Shown one piece after another: positions 11,541-22,767 of a DNA stretch of 64,000 nucleotides. The stretch is from Pseudozyma flocculosa PF-1 (lineage: Eukaryota > Basidiomycota > Ustilaginomycetes > Ustilaginales > Ustilaginaceae), in assembly GCF_000417875.1 (NCBI RefSeq), contig NW_006920884.1, positions 205,176 through 269,175 of the forward strand. The letters run 5' to 3'. A program made the translations under genes and the position numbers. The notes beneath the pieces are model-generated. The model worked only from the letters and a program-made list of their open reading frames with translations. It was not told where the DNA came from and searched no databases. How positions within the stretch are numbered: the first letter of the stretch is position 1; each line of letters starts with the position of its first letter.

Positions 11541-14500
11541 TCAGCGATTGGCAAAGCGAAGGAACTTGGAAGCCATAACCGTGAACGCGGCATTGAAAAT
11601 CACAAAGGCGATGAACACGCCGATGTCTCGCCCCTTGTCGGAGGCGAAAATGTTGACGCCGTTTGCGAAATCCTGGCCGTACGAGTACTGGCAGTACCTG
11701 CAGTCGGCGGTGGCGTTGGGATCTTGGAGGTAGCCGCCGTAGGCGTCGAGGAACTGGCCTGCCCACTGGACGCACGACTGGCCAGAGGGGGGCTGGAAGG
11801 TGGCGAACTCGTTGGGTGCGCACTGGATGCGGAGGTCCTGGAGCTCGTTTCCGACGAGGCCGCCGACGAGGTAGGTGAGCGGGTTGACCCAGTACATCCA
11901 GCTCTTCCAGAAGTGGGGCATGTTGGGGTAGGGGATGGTGACGCCGCAGAAGAGGGTGGTGATGATGATGAAGAAGGGGTTGGCCAGCGACGCGATGTAG
12001 ATCGACGGCGACACGGCGGCGATGGCCTGGCCCAGGGTGACGGCGAAGAGCTCGGTGCAGAGGAGCATGGCGAAGAAGTAGCCGGCGCGGTCGGAGCCCG
12101 TCTGGAAGCCGGCCGGGTAGTAGAAGAGGACAAAGTAGACGACGACGCAGGCGATGCCAAAGGGGATCTCGGAGATGAGCTGGGTGATGGCGAAGACGGT
12201 GCCGCTGTACATCTTGCTCGAGTCCTCGCGGATGTAGACGGAGCGGGCCATGATGTAGAAGGGCTCGATCTGGGCGAGGATGATGGCGGGCAGGACGCAG
12301 GCCATAAAGATGCCGAACACGCGGTACTGGAGCGAGGCGACCGTGTTGCTGAGGTTGAGGAAGCAGAGGCCCGTGATGAGGGCGATGGCGGCGTGCTGGA
12401 AGAGGCGGGTGAACTGGTAGTCGGGCTGCCTCCAGGTGCTGATCAGGGTGCGCTCGAGGACGACGCGCAGCTGCGTCATGTACGACGTGGCGTACTCGGA
12501 CGCCTTGCCGCCCTGGACGTCGCCGGCGTTGCCGGAGCGCGCGCACTCGTCCTTGATGCGCGCAATCTCGGCCAGGTTCTCCTGGAAGAGGTCGCTGTCG
12601 AGGTAGATGTCGGCCCAGTCGCGCGGGCCGACGCGCTTCGTCGAGCCGGCTCCGATGGCGTCGAGCATGTACTCGGCCATGTTGACCGAGGGCGGACAGT
12701 GGGCGCCGTTGTCGGCAAAGTACTTGACAATGTGCTCGGCGTTCTGGCCGACGGGGCCAAAGTAGACGGTGCGTCCGCCGCGCTCGAGGAGCAGCAGGCG
12801 GTCAAAGTTCTCGAAGAGGAGCGCGTTGGGCTGGTGGATGGTGCAGAGGATGGCCTGGCCCGAGGCGGCGAGCTTCTTGAGGAAGCGGACGACGTTGTAC
12901 GCCGTCTGTCCGTCGAGGCCCGACGTGGGCTCGTCGAGGAAGAGGAGCAGGTCCGGGCGCGCCGCCAGCTCGACGCCGATCGTGACGCGCTTGCGGTCTC
13001 CGACGCCGAGGCCAAATTCCGGGTAACCGATCATGGCGTCGGCGATGGGGGCCATCTCGAGGAGCTCGATGATGTCCTCGACGTAGGCGTCCTTGTCGGC
13101 CTTGGGCACCGAAGCCGGCTGGCGCAGGTAGGCGCTGAAGCGGAGCGCCTCGCGGACGGTGGCGGTGGCCTCGTGGATGTCCTGCTGCTCAGCGTAGCCG
13201 CAGCCGCGCTGGAACTCGACGCCGATGGGCTGCGCGTTGATGAGGCGGTCGCCGGTGATGACGCCGATGCTCTTGCGGTCGGCCAGCACGTCGAGGAGCG
13301 TCGTCTTGCCGGCGCCCGAGGCGCCCATGAGGGCCGTCAGGGTGCCCGGCTTGCAGTAGCCGTAGACGTCGTCGAGGAGCTTGCGCTTGCCGCCCTTGAC
13401 GGGCACCGTGTAGGCGATCTTTTCCCAGGTGAAGGGCTTGGACTCGACGTCGATCTGCTTGCTGGCGTCCTTCTCCTTCATCGTCGAGCGCTCCTTGAGG
13501 CGGTCGTTGAGCCTCTGCTCCTCCTTGTTGGGCTTCTTGACGATGGTGAGGGCGCTGGCGAAGCGGCCGTGCTGGAAGAGCTCGATGGCGACGAGGGTGA
13601 GGGCGACGAGGCCGACAAAGAAGATGACGACGACGCCAAAGTAGAGCCAGAGCTTGTCGGTCGTGTAGCCGAAGCTGGCCTGGAGGTAGGCCGATCCGGG
13701 GACAAACTGCTGTCCGGGCGACGAGCCGAGGAGCGTGCAGACCTGGTTGGGGCCGACGTCGTTGGGGTAGACGTTCTGGCCCGGCGGGTTGCGCGGCGTG
13801 ATGTAGGGGCCGACGCACGCCAGGCTGAGGTCCTTGAACTCGTTGATCATGACGGCGCTGAAGCCAAAGTAGAGCGGGTTGATGTAGGTGATCCAGAAGA
13901 GCCAGCGGTACATGCCGTCGCGCGGGATGACGTATCCGGCAAAGACGACGAGGGCCGAGATGATGATGGCCGCCAGCCGCGCCGCCACGTTGTAGTCGCG
14001 GCAGACGGTGCCAAAGATGCGGAAGAGGGCGCTCATGGCGAGGTAGGTGACGTAGACGATGATGAAGAAGGTGAAAAAGGCGCCCGCGGTGCGGCGGAGG
14101 CCGGCCATAAAGTAGATGATGATGCTGAAGATGAGGACGCGCAGGAACGAGAGCGGGATGTCGGAGAGCATCTGGGCCAGCGAGAGGGCGGCGGGGCGGT
14201 AGAAGGCGTAGTTCATCTGCTTGTACAGGATCGGGCGGCCGCCCATCTGCATCGGCAGCTCGTTGAAGGCCGTCAGCGCGTTGAAGAGGAGGCCGATGAA
14301 GAGGACACCGCCGCGGGTGAAGCCGCCGGCGGCGGTCTGGGGCAGGTTGAGGAAGACGGAGCCGGCGATGATGGCGATGGCGATGGCGGTGGCAAACGAC
14401 ATAAAGATGTCAAACTTGTTGCCGAGCACCATCTGGATCTGGCGGAGGGTGAGCGACTGGACCTGGCGGAAGAAGGAGACCGTGTAGATGCTCTTCTTGG

Positions 14501-16053
14501 AGACGCCCTTGTGCTTGTCGTCGCGGACGGCCTGGCGGAACTCTTCGGCGGCGCGGTTGTCGGCGGCCGTCTCGGCGTCAAAGGCCTGCTTCTCGGCGAG
14601 GATGTCGCGGTAGATGGACGACTCCTTGTAGACCTTTTCGAGCGCCTCGGACGTCGAGGGGACGTTGGAGGCGTCGCGGCCCTCGGCGAAGCGGTCGAGG
14701 TTGGGGTCGGTGCAGCCCGAGAGGAAGTCGGCCGTCGTCTGGCGCGGGTAGTTTTTGAAGCCGAGGTCGAGGAAGTACTGGCGCGCCTTTTCCGGCGGGC
14801 CGTAGTAGACGCAGCGGCCCTCATCGATGAGGAGGACGCGGTCAAACTGCTCGTAGATGCCCTCGCCCGCCTGGTAGAGCGAGATGAACGAAGTCAGCTG
14901 GAAGATGTCGGTCATGATGCGCATGCTCTTGGCGTAGTCGAGCGCCGTCGAGGCGTCGAGGCCGCGCGTCGAGTTGTCCCAGCTGAGCACGGCGGCGCGC
15001 GAGCACATGCCCTCGGCAATCGAGACGCGCTTGCGCTCGCCGCCCGAGACACCGCGCACCGTGGCGCTGCCGACGAGGGTGTCGGCCGTGTGCGGGATGC
15101 CGAGCATCTTGAGCATCATGTTGAGCACGTCCTTGTTGAGCTGGCTCTTGGTCTGGCCGGGCACCATCTGGCCGGGCGTCTTGAGCGACAGAGCAAAGTC
15201 GAGCGTCTGCTTGACGGTGAGCGTGGCAAAGTGCACGTCGTCCTCCTCGTTGTAGACGGCCTCGCCCTGGTAGCGCTTGCGGAACTCGGCGGCGTCGATG
15301 CCGGCGTAGCGCACCTCTCCGTTGACGCCCAGGAAGCCGGCGCGCTGGTTGGCCACCGTCTTGAGGAACGTCGAGCATCCCGAACCGGGGCGGCCCAGGA
15401 CGAGCGTCATCTGGCCGGGCCGGGCGCAGCCGGTGAAGCCCTGGAGGAGCTTGCGCATCTCGGGCTTCTTGATCTTCATGTAGATCTTGAACAGCGGGCC
15501 GATGAACGTCTCGATGATGGCGTCCGGGAAGGTGCGGATGTGGAGCGACATGCTGTTGTTGCCCAGCACCTCGAGGTCCTGCCAGGAGACGCCAATGTGC
15601 TTAGCCTTGATGCCCGCCTGGCTGTTTTCCGACTGGACAGAGCGTAGGTACTGGACCAGGTCGAACTCGTCTTCATCGTCGAGCTCGCCGGACTCGAGGT
15701 CCTTTTCGCCATCGCCCTTGTCGCTGCGGGGAGATAGGGAGAGGGAGAGGGTAAAAGGGGGTTGCCGAGCACACATCGCTCGTCAGCCGACTGCCTGACC
15801 AGCTTGCCGTCGGATCATTACCGACTGCCACTCACCTGCGGACGCGGCTGTGACGGCTGAGGGTCTGCTGAAGGTTGGAGAACTGCCTCTCTGCCTGCTG
15901 CACGTCGACCTGACCTTCCTTGTCTGCGGTAGTCGTCTCCTGCATCTGCACCGACGAGTGATCCTGGTCGCTGCGGATGCCGCTGTTGGTCGTCGAGAGG
16001 GCGTCGGGGGTGCTGAGGCCGCTCGCCGGGGCGTTGGTGTCGAGCTGGCTCAT
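11541..16053 (-). CDS. PDR-type (ABCG) multidrug efflux transporter, SNQ2-like
   Basis: Exons 16053-15836 and 15723-11541 on the minus strand give 1466 aa, the usual full-length PDR size, with a 112-bp intron in the N-terminal tail. The topology is (NBD-TMD)x2. NBD1 has the fungal PDR Walker A GRPGSGCST (near residue 181), signature VSGGERKRVSIAEG and the altered Walker B region WDNSTRGLDAS. NBD2 has a canonical Walker A GASGAGKTT (near 871), the degenerate signature GLGVGDRKRVTIG and LLFLDEPTSGLDGQTAY, which is typical of the SNQ2 branch. Each TMD has about six hydrophobic spans. The protein should sit in the plasma membrane and export hydrophobic drugs, azoles or plant compounds using ATP; the actual substrate cannot be told. 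The first 70 residues are polar and Ser/Gln-rich. Confidence 0.94.
15724..15835 (-). other. ABC transporter intron, 112 bp
   Basis: On the minus strand the donor is GTGAGT after CGCGTCCGCAG and the acceptor is TATCTCCCCGCAG after a long CT tract. Exon 1 ends in two bases (AG) completed by C to Ser. Confidence 0.85.
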
Positions 16054-16438
16054 GGTGTGCGGTTGGCGGGGTGCGATATGAACCGAAAAGGGATGGATAT
16101 GAAGGCCGGTCGTGCCGGATCGTCGATGCCAGGGGGGGCTGCTGACCTGATGACACAGTAGTAGCCTCGCTCCTTTGGCGGCCGGTGGGCGACGGGAGCT
16201 CTGCCTCTGTCCGCGTCAGCCGGGGCGCGGATGCCACGGGCGGACGTGGGGATGGGGGCGTTTAAAGCGTGCGCTGTTGGGCAGCGAGGACGAGATGAGG
16301 TGGGGGCGACGGTGAGGTCGACTGTGCGATCCAGAGGATCGACGGCTGGGCTGGGTCGTGCTCAGGAAGTGGGCGAGATTGGTGGGGACGCTTGGAGAAA
16401 GAAGCTTCAGCAAGATGAAGCCATCGACGACCAGGGCT

Positions 16439-16448
16439 CCTATATAGG
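16439..16448 (-). promoter_or_regulatory. TATA-like palindrome upstream of the ABC transporter
   Basis: The sequence CCTATATAGG is the only TATA-like element in the proximal upstream region, about 390 bp 5' of the transporter ATG. If used, it implies a leader of roughly 350 nt. It is palindromic, so strand is assigned by context only. Confidence 0.3.
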
Positions 16449-17426
16449 ATTCAGGCGGAAGGTCGACAGACAGCGGGCAAAGGTACGGGTGGTCCGCGGC
16501 GTGCGTCGACACGGTGCTGCGGGCTGAGCTCGCCGGTGGTTTGGCTTTGTCAAGTCGGTCAGAGGCCCACGGCGGCAAGGCAACCAAGGGACAAAAAAAG
16601 TTCAAGCGGCGGCGGCAGCGGCAGCAGCAGCAGCAGCATGAGCTCGCCCCTGGCCGTGTCCGCTGGAACGTTTGTCCGCTGGCAATCCCGGGCCGAGAAG
16701 CGTCGGTTAGAGAGAATGTCGAGGCGGGGCTGGGTGGTGCTTCGAGAGAGCGAGGACAGGACGCACGCGGGTCGGCCGCCGAAGCCATGGCCAGGCCAGG
16801 CCAGGCAGGCCGTCGTGCCGTTGCGGGCCACAAAGGCCGCGGACCAGGCACTCGATCCGACCCGAACACCGACCGGCGCTTTGGTCCTGCCTGATCTTGT
16901 GCCGTCTGGCAGGGCTGCCTGGCCTGCTTGCTTGCTTGTGTACCGGTATGTCTTCCTCCAAGGCCACCGCCGCCGCCGCCGCAATGTTTTTCTTGCACGC
17001 GTTTGGCTGCCGTCGTGGTACCGTACGACGACGTGGGACAAGACACGTCAGGTCAGCCCGGCCCGTTCTCGGGACGCACCTCCGCCGCCCGCATCTGGAC
17101 AGATGGACCGACCGACCGACCGACGAGGTAGGGTCAAGTCGCGCGCGCACAAGATCGACGCAGCCCGGCCTGCGTCTGCTCGGGCTGCAGCGGCAAAATT
17201 GGATGGCCCATCGTCTGGCCCGCTCTGATTCTGACCTCGTACGATTCATCCAAGGTGGCATCACCCACCCATTCGTCGTCGACCGCGTCCACGCCGTACG
17301 GTCAACTACACGACGGGATGATATGATGGCCCGTTCCGCCCTTCCTTGGCCACGTCCGCACAGACTCTTGATTTCGATTCGATGAGGACCCAGTGTCAGG
17401 TGGGCCTTCCCTGGCTTCTCTCGGCA

Positions 17427-17427
<1 letters not shown>

Positions 17428-17458
<31 letters not shown>
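17428..17458 (+). repeat. CGA trinucleotide repeat
   Basis: About ten perfect CGA units occur in an intergenic region. Confidence 0.9.
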
Positions 17459-19140
17459 AATTCAGCGCCCGCATCGTCCGATGTCGTACTACCCGTAGCT
17501 GTACCTGACGCTCACTCTGTCTCCCGCATCGCCAGCTCGTCAGGCAACGGCCACGCCGGCGAATACCGTAGCGCCCACGGAACGGAGGCGGTCCCTACTC
17601 ACGCAGGGGTACCGCAGGAAGCCATCCTGGGACGGTGCTTCTTGGCTGCGGGCGTTGAAAAATGCCAGCCTGCCTGCGTGCCTGCCTTGGTTGTGTGTCC
17701 CTTCGTCGAAAACTGCTGCTGGCTGTATGTGAGTTGCAGATCGTTTGCCACCTGCCTGCAGCGAGGCAGCTTCGCGGGCCGGAAACCAGATCCGGCCTCC
17801 GTGGAGCAAAAGCTGGCCTGGCGGCCTTCGTCGTCGCGTCGGCACCGGACGTATGGCAGGCCAGGCCTGCCTCCACCTCTTCTCTCTGCCCATGCAGCCC
17901 AAGGGCAAAGGCACAACAGAGAGCCGTCGGAAGCTTTCGTGGCCCTTCGATGGTGGCCGGTCCATGTCTGCCATGCATACGCTCGACGACTCTTGCTCAG
18001 TAGTGACCGAGGGGGAATGGGGCGCCGGCTATCGAGTTCCGCTGCAGCGCCTGATCAGCGACACTTCTAATCTCCGCGCCCCTATCATACGCCACCATCA
18101 TCGCAACCGTCTGGCTTCCGACCCTCGAGTCGAGCTAGGATACCGGCAGCAACTTGCTACCCTTCTTCCGATGGAAGAGAAAGCGGGAAAAAGCAGGGCC
18201 TTGACCTTTCCATTGTCATGCAGCCGTCTCTTGGCCTAGGCCGCCAAGCTCGACATCGTATCATACCTTGCAGAGTACCGTCTCGGACACAAGTTGGTAA
18301 AGGCATACAACCATGAGCAATCGAGGCGTACCGTGGCCATGAGGTCTGGCCTTTGACAGACGACCACAGAGCTGACCTAAGATGGCCAACGCGGACCATA
18401 TGCGCAACCCCCCCGCCTCGTGGTCGGAATCTCGACGCCGAAGGGAGACCCCGAGGCCTCTTGCTGCCAAGAAGCGAGGCCTGGCCAGGGGCAGCGCAAC
18501 CGTCCTCGGAGCCAAAGTTGTCGCGCGGGTCGGGCAGATCGAAGCACAAGCACAAGCAAGACCTGGCTGCATCGGAAGCCGGCGCCGGACACGTCGGAGC
18601 TCGGTTTCCGTCTCCGCTTTTCGACTTCTCGGATGGGCGCGCCCCCCCGACCTCCTGGCCTCGCCTCGATGACGTGAGCAAGGGAATGCCAAAATCATCT
18701 GGGCCTTGGCGCACGGGGGTGTCAGGATTTGCCAACGTAGCGGGCGGCCTCCTGATGCCACCTTCAGCCACGAACTGAGCCTTGGCTCGTCAGGCCATCG
18801 CACGTACGCCCCCCGTTGGACTGGGCTGGCACAGCCTTTTTTCTTGGCTTGGTGGCAACCGAACGGTCAGTCGGGAGCGCCCAACGAATGAGCTCATACA
18901 ATCAATCAGAACCAGACGACGTCCCGCCGTCGTGCGGTGCTGGATTCGCTTCTTACGCTGTCGGCAACCGAAATCGAGATTCCGATGGCATCCGATGCAG
19001 CCTGGCCTCGTGGTGATCCCGACCGCACTGCATCTCGTAGGCCATTTCTCCGCACTTTGTTCGGTACGACGTCGCAGCGCCTCGCCTGCCATTCACCGCT
19101 GTCTGCGCAGCCGCGAGCGCTGCGGCGACTTCGGAACACC

Positions 19141-22005
19141 CTACCACTTGGCCGCCTCGTGCGACGCGCCGCGTCCCCGTTCGCCGAGGTACTGGAGGAT
19201 CCACCTGAGCCTCGAGTCCTTCTTGAACCCCGTCCAGCCCTCGCGGTTGTCGTACGTCGCCGAGTCCGCGGCATGGTCGTCGTCGTGGCCGCGCCGCTCA
19301 AAGTCGCCGTCGCGCAAGACGCCATCGTCATGCTGTTGCCGCTGCCGCTGCCGCTGCTCGACCTCCTCGGCCGTCGCTTGGTCGCGCGGCGCGGGCCCAA
19401 ACTTGTCCTCGACCTTTTGCCACATGGCGAGGCTCCACGCCGCGTCGTCGCCGCTCACCCTGCGTATCGCGGTGAGCAGGAAGAAGAGTTCGTGGGTCGT
19501 GGGCGCACGGCGCGCCTTGACCCAGTCCTGGCCGCGGACAGCTCGACCGGCCGCCTCGACCTGGCCCGACGACGAGAGCGGCGCCTGCGTCAGGCTCGTC
19601 GGCAGCATGGCGCTCTCGCCCGACCCGAGGATCGACTCGGCCGTCGAGCGCAGGGCGGCAGCTTCCGTCGAGTCGCCCAGCGTGCCATCGGGCAGCGTCG
19701 ACGCTTCGAGTAGCTCGCTGGCCCGGCTGCCACGTTCAGCGCCCTGGCGCTCAATCTTGACCGGGCGCACCGAAAACGAGAAGCCGGGTTCCTGACTTCG
19801 TTGCGGCAAGGGCTTGATACGAAGGAAGGCCTCAAAGATCTCGCCAAACGTCTTGACGTTCCATCCGGACTGGAGAGACGACGCATCGTCCTCGTACGGC
19901 TCCCACTCGCTCCTGAGCGGGTCCTGCTCGTCGAGGTAGACGAGGCGCATCGGCCGGCCGTGCTTGGCATAGCCGCGGAAGAACGAGCTGAAGATGTCTG
20001 GGGTGGCGCGGTGGTACCGGTCCGGCCCAGGCGCGTCGTGAATGCGCACCCTGCCGTCGGCGTCTCGCCGCACCTCGACTTCAGGCGTCGAGATCATGTC
20101 CCGGAAGGTGGACAGCGCGGCGCCAAAATCGCCGGCGAACGTCTGCAGCTTGATCAGGATGGCGTACGTGATGCTGCTCGGGACAATGTGCTCGGGCAGC
20201 CGCTCCAGCGAGAGGATCCGGGCGAGGGCGTCGATGGGCTCGTCGGGCGCCGTCGACCACCTCGCAGCAGGCTTGGGGGCGGAGCCGTCGCGGTACGAGA
20301 CTTGCAGCGGCGGTAGATCGGTGTCCTCGCCCTTGCCTTCGGCGCGAGAGGAGGTGGCAGCCGCCGTCCCGACCTCTTCCGAATGGCCCGCCTGCAATCG
20401 GCTGCGGCGTCGTTCAAACTCGAGCAGATTGCCGCGCATGGCATGGTAGACCCGTCCGGCCGCCTTGGCCCTGTCCCCCCTCTGGGCCGGGCCCCTCGCG
20501 CTGATGGCCCAGCGCCAGACGACGGCATTGACGTCGGCCACCTCGAGGAGATCGTCGTCCAGCATCGACTGGACCGTCTCGGCAACGGCGTCCCACCGTC
20601 CGAGCCGGCTGTGCATGTTGAGGATGATGTTGTATGTGACGCGATCCGGGCTGAGCCTCGAGACGTGCCGCATCCGGTCGAGCAGCGCGTGAAAGATCTT
20701 GACCGCCGTCTCGACCGTGTAGTCGCCTCGGTCGGCATCGACACCGAGGCGCTGCATGTTGGACGCCAGCTGGCTCGCCGAGCCGTCCTGTTCGGCGGCG
20801 GCTCCCTCGAGCGACGTCGCGCGATCGTCTTCGTCGGCGCGGTCGTAGCCCTGGTCGGCCTCGCCCTGGTTCTTGGCGCGATGGCGATGCACGCTCCGGC
20901 TGACGATGTCGAGGATCGTGTTGTACGTCGTGCGGTCCGGCGAGGGCTGCCGCTGCATCGTCCGCTGCCGCTCCAGGAACGATCGCAGGCGAGGCCCGAT
21001 GACGGCCTGTCGCAGGCGGTCTGTGCCCGCATCGCGCCTCTGACGGAGATCCTGCGCGGAGCCGTGCTGGGTGGGTGCCATCGAGGTGTTGGCCACGTCG
21101 GCGCCCGCATCGAGCAGCAGCGTGAGGGCTTCGTCGACCTCTTCGGGCCCGGCGGCCCGCACGCAGCGGCCGGTATACGAGATCATGGCGTTCATGGTGC
21201 TGGCATCGAGCAGGCGATCCCACTCCTGGGCCTCGGTGGCGCAGCGGACCAGCTCGTCGCGGCGGCCCTCTTGCTCAGCCCGCTGCGAGAGGAGCAGCGC
21301 CAGGCGCCGACGCCGCCGGATCTCTTCGACCACGGTGACGAGCCTCAGCAGGCCCTCTTGCAGCCTCGGCGTGTCGCTGACCAGGCGCCGCAGCACCATC
21401 TGCGTCTCGGCCACCGTGAGCGAGGAGCGTATCGAGCCCGCCTCGAGGCCACCGCGGCCGTGGTCTGGGACGCTGCGATCCTTGGGGACCCGGATGTAGG
21501 CCTGGAAGACGGCGCCGGCGTCGCCGTACTCGAGCGCCGTGTGGAGCTGCGTTATGGCGCGCGAGCGCGAGGCGACGGCATCGGCGGCATCGCGGCGGTC
21601 GTACGAAGTCGAAGTTCCCTGGTTGAAGCCGTCCAGGCTCGAGTGCTGGAGCAGCGGCTTGACCGGGTCCAGGCGGAACAGGGCCCTGTTCGGCGTGCGC
21701 TGCGGGCGTCGACGTGGCTGCTGCTGCTCCCGTCGCGGCTGTTGCTGCTTCTGATGCTGTGGACCGGCTGATGAGCCGGGAGCGTATCGGTCGGCATGGC
21801 GCTTCCGTCTATCGTTGTCGCGGTTGCTGGCGCTGGCGCTGGCGCTGGCGTCATGGTGAGCCGATCTTTGCTGTGTGGCCAGCGGTCGAGACAGGGAAGT
21901 GGAGAGCCATGGCGCCAAGGCAAGCGCAAGGCTATCCAGTCCCGCGGCCGATGTCGCCTGAGTGGAGGATGCGGTGGCGGCCCTCTTGCCGGTTGTCAGC
22001 AGCAT
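19141..22005 (-). CDS. Pentatricopeptide-repeat (PPR) protein, probably mitochondrial
   Basis: A single exon of 954 aa. The N-terminus is rich in Ala/Ser/Thr/Arg with almost no acidic residues over the first 50 positions, fitting a mitochondrial presequence, then Gln/Arg-rich linker to about residue 105. PPR-like helical pairs are visible at about 358 (TTYNTILDIVSRS), 454 (VTYNIILNMHSRLGRWDAV) and 610 (ITYAILIKLQTFAGDFGAAL). PPR proteins bind organellar RNA and act in processing, stability or translation. The target cannot be inferred. Other regions are divergent, as usual for fungal PPR proteins. Confidence 0.8.
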   Translation of the reverse strand: MLLTTGKRAATASSTQATSAAGLDSLALALAPWLSTSLSRPLATQQRSAHHDASASASASNRDNDRRKRHADRYAPGSSAGPQHQKQQQPRREQQQPRRRPQRTPNRALFRLDPVKPLLQHSSLDGFNQGTSTSYDRRDAADAVASRSRAITQLHTALEYGDAGAVFQAYIRVPKDRSVPDHGRGGLEAGSIRSSLTVAETQMVLRRLVSDTPRLQEGLLRLVTVVEEIRRRRRLALLLSQRAEQEGRRDELVRCATEAQEWDRLLDASTMNAMISYTGRCVRAAGPEEVDEALTLLLDAGADVANTSMAPTQHGSAQDLRQRRDAGTDRLRQAVIGPRLRSFLERQRTMQRQPSPDRTTYNTILDIVSRSVHRHRAKNQGEADQGYDRADEDDRATSLEGAAAEQDGSASQLASNMQRLGVDADRGDYTVETAVKIFHALLDRMRHVSRLSPDRVTYNIILNMHSRLGRWDAVAETVQSMLDDDLLEVADVNAVVWRWAISARGPAQRGDRAKAAGRVYHAMRGNLLEFERRRSRLQAGHSEEVGTAAATSSRAEGKGEDTDLPPLQVSYRDGSAPKPAARWSTAPDEPIDALARILSLERLPEHIVPSSITYAILIKLQTFAGDFGAALSTFRDMISTPEVEVRRDADGRVRIHDAPGPDRYHRATPDIFSSFFRGYAKHGRPMRLVYLDEQDPLRSEWEPYEDDASSLQSGWNVKTFGEIFEAFLRIKPLPQRSQEPGFSFSVRPVKIERQGAERGSRASELLEASTLPDGTLGDSTEAAALRSTAESILGSGESAMLPTSLTQAPLSSSGQVEAAGRAVRGQDWVKARRAPTTHELFFLLTAIRRVSGDDAAWSLAMWQKVEDKFGPAPRDQATAEEVEQRQRQRQQHDDGVLRDGDFERRGHDDDHAADSATYDNREGWTGFKKDSRLRWILQYLGERGRGASHEAAKW

Positions 22006-22303
22006 CTCCTGCAGAGAGGTGTCGATGGTGATGGCGGTCCAAGAAGCAGAAGGTAGCCAACGTGGTGGCAGAAAGGCGCGCGCGACTTTTCTTCCGATTT
22101 TCGCCCGCGGAAAGTCAAGCAGGGTGGACCCTGTCCCTCAAGGGCATGCAGCTGCAGCACCTTTGGGGTGCAACGTTGGCCAGCCTGCGACGGTGGTCTC
22201 CGAGGATGGCCCATTCCCGTCGCAAGGTGATGGTTGCAAAACAGCCATAGACTCAACCCAAAGCGACAAAAGAGGCTAGTCGTGTTGGTTGGGAGAGAGA
22301 GCG
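22006..22303. other. Spacer between the PPR gene and tRNA-Thr
   Basis: About 300 bp forming the 5' flank of the PPR gene and the 3' flank of the tRNA. No gene or motif was recognised. Confidence 0.5.
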
Positions 22304-22310
22304 AAAAAAA
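22304..22310 (-). terminator. RNA polymerase III terminator of tRNA-Thr
   Basis: A run of seven T on the minus strand begins five bases after the tRNA 3' end, preceded by TTTC. Four or more T is the known Pol III stop signal. Confidence 0.85.
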
Positions 22311-22314
22311 GAAA

Positions 22315-22419
22315 TGCCTCCTAGCCGGTTTGAACGACTGACCTCATCATGACGCATACCGGACAGCCGAAGCCGGTGTGGAATACGAGTGACGCGCTCT
22401 ACCACTGAGCTAAGGAGGC
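22315..22419 (-). tRNA. tRNA-Thr (anticodon CGT) with a 33-nt intron
   Basis: The minus strand folds as a full cloverleaf. The acceptor stem GCCTCCT/AGGAGGC has seven Watson-Crick pairs and discriminator A. The D arm is GCTC/GAGC. The anticodon stem CGTCA/TGATG has one G-U pair. The loop CTCGTAA is split after position 37. The variable loop is AGGTC and the T arm AGTCG/CGGCT has loop TTCAAAC. The A box reads TAGCTCAGTGG and the B box GTTCAAACC. Anticodon CGT (bases 22387-22385) decodes ACG. The intron at 22383-22351 lies at the canonical 37/38 site, so it should be removed by the tRNA splicing endonuclease. Mature length is 72 nt before CCA addition. Confidence 0.93.
22351..22383 (-). other. 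tRNA-Thr intron, 33 nt
   Basis: It begins directly after anticodon-loop position 37 and ends before loop A38. It contains a hairpin-prone CCGGCTTCGG segment. Its removal restores a seven-base anticodon loop. Confidence 0.88.
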
Positions 22420-22447
22420 CGCTGTGTTCGAGGAATCGAAAAGACCC

Positions 22448-22456
22448 AATATAAAG
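22448..22456 (-). promoter_or_regulatory. TATA element upstream of tRNA-Thr
   Basis: CTTTATATT on the minus strand is centred about 30 bp 5' of the tRNA. In fission yeast, Pol III genes need such an upstream TATA. The element could instead serve the bL12m gene starting at 22768 on the other strand. Confidence 0.45.
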
Positions 22457-22767
22457 AATTTGCTAGCATTGCCTCTCGCGCCGAACTGCAGCGGATCCGG
22501 GGGTTGGGCGGCGGAAAGAGGGAAAATTCTCGCTTGCCTCACCCACGCGCAGCTGGGAGTCGGGAAGGACGGGCGGCGGCGGCGGCTGGGGGCTGCGCGA
22601 AGGATGACGGGTCGACTCAACCTCGTTGCTTGCGAGCTTGTTGGCCGCCGTCGATCATCATCACCTTCCGACCACCCCGACTTCCTACCCAGCCGCTGCT
22701 TCCCAAGCACTGCCTCCTCTGCACCCTTCCTCTCCACACGTTTTCCAACGCCGTCAAGCTGTCCAGG
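22457..22767 (+). other. Promoter and leader region of the bL12m gene
   Basis: This is the 5' flank between the tRNA TATA element and the bL12m ATG. It turns pyrimidine-rich from about 22660 (CATCACCTTCCGACCACCCC and following CT-rich sequence) up to the start, consistent with a transcribed leader. An ATG-less open frame extends into it from the gene but carries no recognisable protein. Confidence 0.45.

Larger units (their letters stand above)
16054..19140. other. Intergenic region of about 3.1 kb; no gene recognised
   Basis: The region lies between the 5' end of the ABC transporter and the 3' end of the PPR gene. Its ORFs overlap each other on all frames and show no domain, so I call none. 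It contains a perfect CGA trinucleotide run, GGCCAGG/CAGGC-rich patches (for example about 16793-16812) and a TATA-like palindrome at about 16440. It probably includes an extended promoter of the transporter gene. Confidence 0.45.

Noticed and set aside
11310..15647. A 1445-codon open frame on the plus strand
   Set aside because: Antisense shadow of the ABC transporter; Glu/Asp/Gly/Val-rich with no family signal.
17393..18070. A 225-codon plus-strand frame with an Asp run
   Set aside because: The Asp run comes from the CGA microsatellite and the rest lacks any coding signal.
20383..21771. A 462-codon open frame on the plus strand
   Set aside because: Antisense to the PPR gene, whose helical repeats are the real signal.
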